Assembly (NCBI RefSeq): GCF_002056795.1
Contig: NZ_CP020104.1
Location: forward strand, 1,995,001-2,059,000
Reading direction: 5' to 3'
DNA length: 64,000 nt
Source: Spirosoma aerolatum
GTDB taxonomy: Bacteria > Bacteroidota > Bacteroidia > Cytophagales > Spirosomataceae
This document shows, one piece after another, positions 1-7,263 of this stretch. The notes beneath the pieces were generated by a model. It saw nothing but the letters and a program-made list of their open reading frames with translations, did no database searches and was not told where the DNA came from. A program made the position numbers and the translations under genes. Within the stretch, counting starts at the first letter, position 1, and each line of letters opens with the position of its first letter.

Positions 1-68
1 CTAATTGCCCGAGTGCCACTTATTTTCTAACTAAATTGCAAACCCTCGCTTCGGCGAATTAATAGATT

Positions 69-1022
69 ATGAAAAAATACGAGTTCACCGAGAAAAAAGA
101 TACCCGCTCTGGTTTTGGTGCGGGCATTGCCGAACTGGGCAAAACACATCCTAATGTGGTAGCACTGACCGCCGATCTGGCCGGGTCACTCAAGCTCGAA
201 GCCTTCATTAAAGACTTCCCTGATCGGTTTATCCAGTGTGGTATTGCGGAGGCCAACATGATTGGGGTGTCGGCGGGGTTGACCATTGGCGGGCATATTC
301 CGTTTGCTACCACGTTTGCCAACTTTGCAACAGGCCGGGTGTATGACCAGATTCGTCAGTCGGTCGCGTATTCGAACAAAAACGTTAAAATCTGTGCTTC
401 ACACGCGGGCCTGACCCTGGGTGAAGATGGAGCTACGCACCAGATTCTGGAAGATTTGGGCATGATGAAAATGTTGCCCAACATGACCGTCATCAATCCC
501 TGCGATTATAACCAGACTAAAGCCGCTACCATTGCGATTGCCGATCACGAAGGCCCCGTGTATCTCCGGTTTGGCCGTCCAGTCATTCCTGTATTTACGC
601 CTGCCGATCAAACGTTTGAAATCGGTAAAGCCTGGACCGTCAATGAAGGAAGTGACGTATCAATTTTCTGTACAGGTCACCTGGTCTGGGAAGCCATTAA
701 AGCCGGTGAAATCCTGTCTCAGGAAGGAATTGAAGCCGACATTATCAACATTCATACGATTAAGCCGTTAGATGAAGAGGCTATTCTGGCATCGGTGAAG
801 AAAACGGGCTGTGCCGTTTCGGCCGAAGAGCATATGTTGAATGGTGGTCTGGGCGATAGTGTCGCCCAGGTACTGGCCCGCAATTATCCGGCTCCGCTCG
901 AATACGTTGGCGTTCATGATACCTTTGGGGAAAGCGGAACTCCTGATCAACTGATGCAGAAATATGGCCTCACTGCCGACAAAATTGTTGAGCAGGTGAA
1001 GAAAGTAATGGCAAGAAAATGA
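69..1022 (+). CDS. Transketolase, C-terminal subunit
   Basis: This is the C-terminal half of a split transketolase, carrying the pyrimidine-binding and C-terminal domains. With a separate N-terminal subunit it would transfer two-carbon units between sugar phosphates in the non-oxidative pentose phosphate pathway. The 317 residues match the usual length of split C-terminal subunits. A TADLAGSLK segment near residue 35 and GIAEANMIG around residue 58 contain the conserved glutamate (about E61) that activates thiamine diphosphate. The N-terminal subunit is expected to the left, outside the window. The 68 bases before the ATG hold no gene. Function is confident from family features; the partner is inferred. 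Confidence 0.93.
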   Translation: MKKYEFTEKKDTRSGFGAGIAELGKTHPNVVALTADLAGSLKLEAFIKDFPDRFIQCGIAEANMIGVSAGLTIGGHIPFATTFANFATGRVYDQIRQSVAYSNKNVKICASHAGLTLGEDGATHQILEDLGMMKMLPNMTVINPCDYNQTKAATIAIADHEGPVYLRFGRPVIPVFTPADQTFEIGKAWTVNEGSDVSIFCTGHLVWEAIKAGEILSQEGIEADIINIHTIKPLDEEAILASVKKTGCAVSAEEHMLNGGLGDSVAQVLARNYPAPLEYVGVHDTFGESGTPDQLMQKYGLTADKIVEQVKKVMARK

Positions 1023-1025
1023 GTA

Positions 1026-1118
1026 GTTAGGAGTTAGGAGCGAGGAGTGAGAATCCATTCGGCAGCAACCAGTTTGCGCAAGCCATTCTCTCTCCTCGCT
1101 CCTAAATCCTAACTCCTA
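1026..1118. repeat. Inverted repeat of TAGGAGT-type heptads
   Basis: The left arm (1026-1054) and right arm (1085-1118) are made of degenerate 7-nt words of the TAGGAGT, TAGGAGC, GAGGAGT type. The left arm has about three words and the right arm about four in reverse complement. The inner 21 bp pair with one mismatch around a 30-nt unrelated spacer. It fills the whole space between the transketolase stop and the ECF sigma start. There is no T-tract on either side. Confidence 0.85.
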
Positions 1119-1126
1119 AAAGAATA

Positions 1127-1699
1127 ATGACTGACGAAGAACTCCTCGCCAAATTTCGCGATCCGTCGAGCCGAAATTATGCCTTTAATCTGCTGGTGCG
1201 CAAGTATCAGCAGAAAATCTATTGGCATATTCGGAAGATGGTTATTGATCACGATGATGCCGATGACCTGGTGCAGGAAACGTTCATAAAAGTCTGGAAT
1301 AGCCTGGAACAGTTTCGGGGTGATAGTCAGTTATATACCTGGATTTATCGGATTGCTACCAACGAGTGTCTTAACTTCCTCAACAAGAAACGTCGCCGAT
1401 TCTTTTTGCCGATTGGTGATGTAGAAGGGGAGTTGATGGAAAAATTGGAAACCAATGCCGCCTATGTAACGTCGGGCAACGATCCCAGTGGTGAAGACGT
1501 ACAGTTGAAGTTACAGAAAGCGCTGCTGAAACTGCCCGACAAACAGCGGTTGGTTTTCAACATGAAGTATTTCGATGATATGAAATACGAAGATATTGCC
1601 GAAATTACAGGAACGTCCGTTGGAGCTTTAAAAGCATCGTACCATCTTGCCGTTAAGAAGATTGAAGATTTTTTTAATAACTCGGACACAGACGATTAA
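1127..1699 (+). CDS. ECF-type RNA polymerase sigma factor
   Basis: A 190-residue sigma-70 family factor of the extracytoplasmic function type, which directs RNA polymerase to a small stress regulon. Region 2 is visible around residues 20-90 (DLVQETFIKVW, then YTWIYRIATNECLNFL). Region 4 is near the C-terminus (LPDKQRLVFNMKYFDDMKYEDIAEITGTS, shortened here to its landmarks LPDKQR and YEDIAEITGTS). The next two genes on the same strand encode a one-TM protein and a Spy-like periplasmic protein, an arrangement typical of a sigma/anti-sigma/envelope-sensor unit. The family is certain; the envelope-stress role is inferred from the neighbours. Confidence 0.93.
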   Translation: MTDEELLAKFRDPSSRNYAFNLLVRKYQQKIYWHIRKMVIDHDDADDLVQETFIKVWNSLEQFRGDSQLYTWIYRIATNECLNFLNKKRRRFFLPIGDVEGELMEKLETNAAYVTSGNDPSGEDVQLKLQKALLKLPDKQRLVFNMKYFDDMKYEDIAEITGTSVGALKASYHLAVKKIEDFFNNSDTDD

Positions 1700-1723
1700 A
1701 CCTAGTGCCATTGAAGCTGTCAA

Positions 1724-1743
1724 ATCTTAAAATATTTTAAGAT
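1724..1743. promoter_or_regulatory. Perfect 20-bp AT-rich palindrome
   Basis: ATCTTAAAATATTTTAAGAT reads identically on both strands. It lies in the 75-bp gap between the ECF sigma stop and the downstream one-TM gene. It could be an operator for a dimeric regulator or a weak attenuator; there is no loop and no T-tract. The role is not shown by the sequence. Confidence 0.5.
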
Positions 1744-1774
1744 ACCTGAATTGTGTGACACACACACCAGAGCA

Positions 1775-2239
1775 ATGAACGATAGTAAACATTTCCGGCT
1801 TGATGAATTGCCACCTGAACACCCACTCAGGCAGCTTCCGTTTACAGCGCCAGACGGTTATTTTGATGACCTACCGTCGCGGGTACAGGCTCGTGTTGTC
1901 AGGAAACCCAAGCCCGCTTTCCGTATTAGCTGGTCGTGGCAACGTACGGCTGCTTCGCTGGCAGGGGCTAGTCTGATCGCCTTGCTGGTATGGCAAACAT
2001 TACCACAACGGCAGGAGTCGCTAGGTAGCGAAGCCCTGGCGGGTGTAAGTGACGATGCGATTACCGCTTATCTTGAAGATCAGGGCGTTAGCGCGTATGA
2101 GTTGGCTGATGTTCAGCAAATTCATTCTTCGTTGGGTAGCGATACCACAGCGATTCAGTTTCTGAACGTAGCACCGGCTGATATTCAGGAGCTTATTCAG
2201 GAGCAAAACCCTGGAAACAATGCGAAGGTCGGCTCCTGA
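1775..2239 (+). CDS. One-TM protein, probable anti-sigma factor
   Basis: A protein of about 154 residues with a charged cytoplasmic N-terminus, one hydrophobic segment near residues 60-78 (AASLAGASLIALLVW) and a roughly 75-residue extracytoplasmic tail. An upstream TTG at 1751 is possible, but the ATG at 1775 is preferred because it opens with a natural polar N-terminus. No zinc-binding HxxxCxxC motif is present. Its place directly behind an ECF sigma gene suggests a membrane anti-sigma factor that holds the sigma until a signal is sensed outside. This is inference from context; I recognise no specific family. Confidence 0.7.
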   Translation: MNDSKHFRLDELPPEHPLRQLPFTAPDGYFDDLPSRVQARVVRKPKPAFRISWSWQRTAASLAGASLIALLVWQTLPQRQESLGSEALAGVSDDAITAYLEDQGVSAYELADVQQIHSSLGSDTTAIQFLNVAPADIQELIQEQNPGNNAKVGS

Positions 2240-2265
2240 TTTTATGAATGGTTAACTTTACCGCA

Positions 2266-2697
2266 ATGAGACACGCATGGATTGGTTGGTTGCTTGGCCT
2301 GTTACTAATGACTCAGGTAGCCAACGCACAAAATGACCTAAACGGACGCCAGAAAATTGAATCCGCTAAAATTGGGATGATTACCAATCGGTTGAATCTG
2401 ACAACCGATCAGGCTCCACAGTTTTGGGCGATTTACAATGAGTATAATGCCAAGAAGCAGGAATTGAACCGGCGGATTCGGCAATTGAATAATGAGCCTA
2501 ATCGGTTTAATCTGAATGACGATCAACTGAAAAATGGGCTTCGGGAAACCAATGCAACCAAGCAAAAACTCGCCGACCTGGACGACGAGTATATGGAGCG
2601 GTTTCTGAAGGTAATTAGCCCAGCCCAGTTGCGAGAGCTTTATAAGACTGAGCAGATGTTTAATCAGATGCTGCTCAAACGATTGAATCAGGAATAA
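2266..2697 (+). CDS. Spy/LTXXQ-like periplasmic protein
   Basis: A 143-residue exported helical protein. The start at 2266 gives a clean signal peptide (MRHAWIGWLLGLLLMTQVANA, cleaved near AQND); an in-frame ATG at 2248 adds six residues. The mature part is helical and highly charged, with an LNLTTDQAPQFW segment resembling the LTxxQ motif of Spy/CpxP-type periplasmic chaperones and sensors. It is the third gene of the sigma, anti-sigma-like, Spy-like unit and starts 27 bases after the previous stop. A sensor or chaperone role for envelope damage is inferred. A strong terminator follows immediately. Confidence 0.75.
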   Translation: MRHAWIGWLLGLLLMTQVANAQNDLNGRQKIESAKIGMITNRLNLTTDQAPQFWAIYNEYNAKKQELNRRIRQLNNEPNRFNLNDDQLKNGLRETNATKQKLADLDDEYMERFLKVISPAQLRELYKTEQMFNQMLLKRLNQE

Positions 2698-2700
2698 AAA

Positions 2701-2730
2701 ACCACACCGGCAGACCGCCGGTGTGGTTTT
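2701..2730. terminator. Bidirectional terminator
   Basis: A 10-bp GC-rich stem (2701-2710 with 2718-2727, ACCACACCGG / CCGGTGTGGT) around a 7-nt loop. It is flanked by an A-run on the left and a T-run on the right. It separates the convergent Spy-like and LiaF-like genes and could stop transcription in both directions. Confidence 0.9.
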
Positions 2731-2733
2731 GAT

Positions 2734-3759
2734 TTAGTATCGAACTACTTTAAAATGCGAGATGCCGCCATCAAAACGAATCGTCATCTTTTTAGTCGTT
2801 GCATCGTAGCCGGGGCTTAGGTATTCGCCACCCCCAACATTGGTAAAGTCATCTAATTCTTCCAGATTCAGAGCGCCATCTTTTTTGATCCGGCATCCTA
2901 CTTCTTTCGGAACCCGCACTGTAACCGAAGCGGCCCCTACATCAAGTTTAATATCCGCCTGATCGGCTTTGGCACCTAGTTTCAGGTCGAGGTCAGCGGC
3001 ACCAACACCCAACTTCAAGCTTTTAACGGCATAGGCGCTCAAGTCCAGATCGCCCGAGCCAGCGCCCAGCGCAACATCCATCGACCAGACAGGTTTGGCG
3101 TTCAGGTGTATATCGACACGATTTTCGTAATGACCATCTTTCAGATCGAAATGCTGATCTTCATCCTTTGGCTTTAATTCTATAGTCGGGATGTGGGTAG
3201 TTTCGTCCCGGTCAACTGACATTGAATAAAGCCCAACGGTCTGCTTCGTGTCCGCCTTGATAAGTTCGGTGCTGGGTTCGCCGATCGTAAACTTCCCAGC
3301 TCCACCTGCGAGTTTTAACACAGCTTCGCGGGTGTCGGCGTCCATATTCTCAACGAAGGTGTTTGAATGAACTTCATCGCTATCGGCATCTCGGCGTTCA
3401 CGCTCTGCCCGATAATCATCTTCGTTATCATCGTCGTCATTATCGTTATAATTCCTGTCGTTGTCATCGTCGTGATGCCAGCGCATATGGAATCCTTCGT
3501 CGTCGTTGTGGCGGTGATGCGAAAAGAAGCCAAACAGTGTTGTGGGCACAGCCACAGCCAGCATGATCGTTGTAATAAAGGCGGCTGGATTAGCCCGGCG
3601 CTCAAGAATCAGGTGAACGCCCGCCAGGATTAGTAAGGCAGGCCATAGATTGACCAGTGAATGCCAATCAACGTCGAGCCAGCCTGCTCGCCGGGCCAGA
3701 AATAATACGCCCAGCGTCAGTAGAAAAATTCCCCAGAATAATCCGTTTCTTCGTTGCAT
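2734..3759 (-). CDS. LiaF-like membrane protein with Asp/Asn-rich linker
   Basis: A 341-residue protein with two to four hydrophobic helices in the first 80 residues (LFWGIFLLTLGVLFLARRAG, LWPALLILAGVHLIL, AAFITTIMLAVAVPTTLFGFF, quoted in parts). A roughly 45-residue stretch (about 82-128) is very rich in Asp, Asn, Arg and His. The C-terminal domain of about 200 residues, with repeated GAGAADLDL-type strands, resembles the cell-wall-active antibiotic response (LiaF) fold. The family is associated with envelope stress sensing. It lies beside a PspC gene on the same strand, which supports an envelope role. The exact function is unknown. Confidence 0.75.
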   Translation of the reverse strand: MQRRNGLFWGIFLLTLGVLFLARRAGWLDVDWHSLVNLWPALLILAGVHLILERRANPAAFITTIMLAVAVPTTLFGFFSHHRHNDDEGFHMRWHHDDDNDRNYNDNDDDDNEDDYRAERERRDADSDEVHSNTFVENMDADTREAVLKLAGGAGKFTIGEPSTELIKADTKQTVGLYSMSVDRDETTHIPTIELKPKDEDQHFDLKDGHYENRVDIHLNAKPVWSMDVALGAGSGDLDLSAYAVKSLKLGVGAADLDLKLGAKADQADIKLDVGAASVTVRVPKEVGCRIKKDGALNLEELDDFTNVGGGEYLSPGYDATTKKMTIRFDGGISHFKVVRY

Positions 3760-3767
3760 GTGTTTAT

Positions 3768-3842
3768 AGGTAGGATGTATGATGTAGGATATATGATATG
3801 TAGGGTAAGAACACTACATATCATATATCCTACATCATACAT
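3768..3842. repeat. Inverted repeat of ATGTAGG-type heptads
   Basis: The arms 3775-3803 and 3814-3842 are perfectly complementary over 29 bp with a 10-nt loop. The left side reads as successive 7-nt words: AGGTAGG, ATGTATG, ATGTAGG, ATATATG, ATATGTA. It occupies nearly all the space between the LiaF-like and PspC genes, which are co-oriented. The 21-bp core is nearly identical to the element at 60752-60840. Confidence 0.9.
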
Positions 3843-3848
3843 ATAAAG

Positions 3849-4313
3849 TTACAGCGTTCCGTTAGGGTCGTTGTTGGTAGTGTCGTAAGGAGGCCTGATC
3901 CGATCTTTAAATATCAACCACAAGCCTAGAGCAATCAGCATGAACGGCCACAGATCGCCGAAGTCAATGTCTAAGTATCGGTCAAGAAGGAACAAAACAC
4001 CCAGGATAATCAGGACGACCCCGCCAATGATGCTACGATCGGGAGAGGCAGGTTTGTTGGGATTGTAGGGATTCATGGAAAAATAAGGATTAGAGAAAGC
4101 TGTTGAAGGAGTCACTACACCATCCGCACGGCGTTCAGGCAGAACGATCCACATGATGATGTAAATAATTACAGCCGGAAAATGCGGCAAAAAAATTCCG
4201 ATTACAAAAAGTATGCGCACTAATGCACGGTCAATGCCAAAATAATCGGCCAAACCAGCGCATACACCCCCAATCTGGGCCTGGTCGGCAATACGTTCTA
4301 ATCGCTTGTTCAT
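3849..4313 (-). CDS. PspC domain membrane protein
   Basis: A 154-residue protein opening with a PspC domain (RLERIADQAQIGGVCAGLADYFG shortened to GGVCAGLADYFGID, then a hydrophobic helix ending IIMWIVLPER). The C-terminal half has two more helices of the LiaI/LiaF transmembrane type (LIILGVLFLLDRYLDIDFGD, LWPFMLIALGLWLIF). PspC proteins sit in the inner membrane and take part in phage-shock or envelope stress responses. The neighbour at 2734-3759 carries a similar membrane module, so the pair probably works together. Family assignment is solid, detailed role inferred. Confidence 0.88.
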   Translation of the reverse strand: MNKRLERIADQAQIGGVCAGLADYFGIDRALVRILFVIGIFLPHFPAVIIYIIMWIVLPERRADGVVTPSTAFSNPYFSMNPYNPNKPASPDRSIIGGVVLIILGVLFLLDRYLDIDFGDLWPFMLIALGLWLIFKDRIRPPYDTTNNDPNGTL

Positions 4314-4453
4314 GGCTTCTTTGTGTTTAAAACCGATGTAAACCTAGTCGATTGTGTAATACCGGGAAAGTAGAATTGGAAGAATGGACGCGGTTATGGA
4401 TAGAAGTATGTTTTCAATGATAGTAGGTAATGCATAGTAGCGGCTTGTATTAA

Positions 4454-4531
4454 TAGATAGTATTGGGAGTGAGGAGGGCTGACGGACCATAAATCTTTCG
4501 CGTCAGCCCTCCTCACTCCCAATACTATCTA
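4454..4531. repeat. Perfect 31-bp inverted repeat
   Basis: Arms 4454-4484 and 4501-4531 are perfectly complementary, with a 16-nt spacer. The arm contains GGGAGTGAGGAGGGCTGACG, which can be read as degenerate 7-nt words rich in GAG. It lies just downstream of the TrpF-like stop and upstream of the PspC gene, both on the minus strand. It may act as a terminator, but no T-tract follows. Confidence 0.85.
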
Positions 4532-4543
4532 CTAACGCTGATT

Positions 4544-5164
4544 TTACTCTTCTTCAATCGCTTCCAGAATATCCATCAGTTCGCCGAACTCTTTATTGCC
4601 GGGTTGTTCTTCGTCGCCACCGCTCAGAGCAATACCTCGTACGGGTAGGACAGCTAATAAGTCGTGAACATTTTGGGCCGATATGCCCGTGCCAAGTAAG
4701 ATCGGATACCGGGAGGCCAACTGCTGAAGAGCTGCTTTTAGCTCGTCGTCGAAGTGAAGAGGCCCATTACTTTCGAGCAGTATGTAATCGGCAGCCGAGG
4801 CACCAGTATGAAACAGGGTGTCGAGCTGGTCAAGTGTCATTTGTGATAAATCGACACGAAGGATCAGGTTTTTGTCGAAGGTGCTCAGATAGGGTAACAA
4901 AGCAGCCTCATCGATCTGCAATATATCGGGCTGATATGTATCTAATAGCTGCTCAATACGATCCAGATCGATAGCAGAGGTTTCGCCAACAATCTGCACA
5001 CCAGCTACCCATCCTCTAATTTCCTCGAACTTGCGCGGCTCGATGTAGTCGGGGGAGTCAATATCCATCGAGAAGCCGAGCATATCGACACCCATACCTG
5101 CACAATATCGGGCATCGCTTAGGTTTGTCACATTTGAGATTTTAACGAGGGTTTTGAGTGCCAT
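4544..5164 (-). CDS. TrpF-like protein lacking catalytic residues
   Basis: A 206-residue TIM-barrel protein that resembles phosphoribosylanthranilate isomerase in length and layout: VKISNVTNLSDARYCAG at the N-terminus, GVDMLGFSMD, and LLGTGISAQNV near the C-terminus. True TrpF starts KICG with a catalytic cysteine and has a catalytic aspartate in the LLD segment before the GGTG loop. Here the first motif is KISN and the second is LLESNG, so both catalytic positions look replaced. It stands apart from any trp operon. It may be a divergent paralogue with another substrate or a non-catalytic role. Fold call confident, function open. Confidence 0.7.
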   Translation of the reverse strand: MALKTLVKISNVTNLSDARYCAGMGVDMLGFSMDIDSPDYIEPRKFEEIRGWVAGVQIVGETSAIDLDRIEQLLDTYQPDILQIDEAALLPYLSTFDKNLILRVDLSQMTLDQLDTLFHTGASAADYILLESNGPLHFDDELKAALQQLASRYPILLGTGISAQNVHDLLAVLPVRGIALSGGDEEQPGNKEFGELMDILEAIEEE

Positions 5165-5316
5165 AATTGGATGGAGTAGTAATCTGTAAAAGTCGCCAAA
5201 GGTACGGACATCGATGCATTATAGTACTTCCTGCCATGTCTGATTGTTCTCAGCGGCCCATCACTATTGCAATAGAGGAATTCTTGCGAAAGGGTCCATA
5301 CCTCAATCAACCAGTC

Positions 5317-7260
5317 TTACTCAGTAAGAAACTGGATGATAAAACCTCCTCTGGGCGCAAACGAGTACTGCCAGTTAGCCGTGATTGGATGCGTTTCGGT
5401 TTTGAACGTCATCAATGGATTGTCGCCTTCCGTGATGACTCTAAATTTAGAAAATCCTTTGCCATGGCTGGCGAGGTTTAGTTTGACAGGGAGCACGTTG
5501 GTGGTGCCATTTATGCCGACAATGTAGGAAAGACTGCCTTTCCGACGAGAGAGGATGAGTTGTTCGCCCGGTTCAGCCACAATGCTTTGTGTGGTATCCC
5601 AGGTGGCGGGCATATCTTTTAGTAAGTTACGGACCGGTATAGAGAGTGAATCAAATACCTCTTTGGAATCCGCAAAATGGATAATTCCGGACGTATAGAT
5701 CATAGCCGTAGCCAGCTCATGAACCGCCGTGTTTAACCGAGGGTATTTTCGGATGGTCAACGCAAACGGGGTGTAGTCGGTAGGGCCTGCTACGTTTCGG
5801 GTAAAGGGCAGTAAGGTGTTCTGCTCGGCGGCTTTCTCTGGATATCGAGGTTCATAAAAATAACTTTCCGTTCCCAGAACAGCTTCGGCTGTCATGAAAT
5901 TTGGCCAGGTTCTGTGCCAGCCTCTCGGAACGGTAGTGCCATGAAGGTTTACCAGCAAATGCTCTTTAGCGGCATCTTCAAAAAGCGATTGAAAACACGA
6001 CATCACCTCTTGCCGGTCTGAGCACCAGAAATCGATTTTAATCCCTTTTACACCCATAGCCGCCAGTTCTTTGAACCGCTTTCTTCGTTTTTCCGGGTCG
6101 AAGTACGCTGCCGAATAGGCCCACACCATTGGTTTAATACCCTTGGATATAGCTTTAGCAATAATTCCTCCTTCTGTGTTGGCTTTCTCCCAGCCAGCAT
6201 CAAACAAGGTATAACCAAATCCGAAAGACTGGGCAAGCGTAGTGAAGGCATTGTACATGTCAGGTGAATGGTCGTCGGGATGAGACCACCACGACCAGGT
6301 AGCTTTTCCTGGTTCGATCCAGGAAGGATCGTCAATTTTAGACGCAGGGGCCAAATCCGTTATGAAGCTTGAAAGCAGGATATCTCCGGCCTGATCACCA
6401 ACAATAATTACCCTCCAGGGCATCGTCCAGGGAAGCGTAGAGGCTGGTTGGCTATTGTCACTCAGGGGAAGTGTAAATTTTTCGTCTTTTTCAGCAAAGC
6501 CAATTTTATACAGGCCTCCCTGCGAATTGGGTTGTAAATGACAACCTGGAAACGAGCCATCTGTTCCAGCCTCCGCCAGTAAAACCCAGTGTTTGCTATT
6601 GTTTATCTTAAACAGGGCAGGCATACACCATCCGACAGAAGGGTTACGAGGCTTGTTGATTGAGTCGCCGGGATGTACTTTGAGATAAAAATCTTCATAA
6701 CCGGGAGTGTACTTTCCTGCTTTATTATAAGGCTGTAACCAACCCACTGCATTTTTTTCGATCTGAAATCCCGTAATTTCTGCGTTGATCGTTCGTGTTT
6801 TGTTATTCTGATCCGGAAACCGATACCGGAAAGCAACGCCTTCATTTCCGGCTACTAAATCAATGGTCATGAGCGCTCCCGAACGGTTTCTAAAGGTTAT
6901 GCTCTTACGTTGAAGTACATGATTGATCGTTCTGAAGTTGCCTACCGTCAATTCGTAGGTCTCTCGTTGTTCTTCAATCGGGGAAATGGTAACGACTGAC
7001 AAGTCAGACGTAAAATTCTGGTCCTCGCAGGTCAAACCAAGCGGAGAATCGGCAATAATGATTTTATTCCGGCGGGTTACGTTGTAGTATAATTCTCCTT
7101 TTTTATTCAGCGACAATATAATTCTATTCGATCCAGACTTCGAACGTAAGTCCATCGATTGGCCTGATGCTTTAAAGCCGCTGATTAGAAAAGTTATTCC
7201 GACTAATAAGGGAAGGGCTTTGAAGATCAGTCTGGTTCTCATACTACGGTTCACTAGCAT
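5317..7260 (-). CDS. Glycoside hydrolase family 97
   Basis: A 647-residue exported glycosidase (alpha-glucosidase or alpha-galactosidase type). It has a signal peptide, an N-terminal beta-sandwich (about 35-280) and a TIM-barrel (about 300-560), ending with a small beta domain. Landmarks are WSWWSHPDDHSPD, DAGWE, GVKGIKIDFWCSD, NLHGTTVPRGW and MTAEAVLGTESY. In GH97 the retaining alpha-galactosidase branch uses an aspartate at the KIDF position (about residue 410 here) as nucleophile, so a retaining enzyme is favoured over the SusB-like inverting branch. A second ATG at 7242 gives a tighter signal peptide. It lies 3 bases after the hybrid kinase stop, suggesting cotranscription. Confidence 0.93.
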   Translation of the reverse strand: MLVNRSMRTRLIFKALPLLVGITFLISGFKASGQSMDLRSKSGSNRIILSLNKKGELYYNVTRRNKIIIADSPLGLTCEDQNFTSDLSVVTISPIEEQRETYELTVGNFRTINHVLQRKSITFRNRSGALMTIDLVAGNEGVAFRYRFPDQNNKTRTINAEITGFQIEKNAVGWLQPYNKAGKYTPGYEDFYLKVHPGDSINKPRNPSVGWCMPALFKINNSKHWVLLAEAGTDGSFPGCHLQPNSQGGLYKIGFAEKDEKFTLPLSDNSQPASTLPWTMPWRVIIVGDQAGDILLSSFITDLAPASKIDDPSWIEPGKATWSWWSHPDDHSPDMYNAFTTLAQSFGFGYTLFDAGWEKANTEGGIIAKAISKGIKPMVWAYSAAYFDPEKRRKRFKELAAMGVKGIKIDFWCSDRQEVMSCFQSLFEDAAKEHLLVNLHGTTVPRGWHRTWPNFMTAEAVLGTESYFYEPRYPEKAAEQNTLLPFTRNVAGPTDYTPFALTIRKYPRLNTAVHELATAMIYTSGIIHFADSKEVFDSLSIPVRNLLKDMPATWDTTQSIVAEPGEQLILSRRKGSLSYIVGINGTTNVLPVKLNLASHGKGFSKFRVITEGDNPLMTFKTETHPITANWQYSFAPRGGFIIQFLTE

Positions 7261-7263
7261 TAG

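Noticed and set aside
3363..3633. Two plus-strand ORFs opposite the LiaF-like gene
   Set aside because: Both are shadows of the Asp/Asn/His-rich codons on the other strand.
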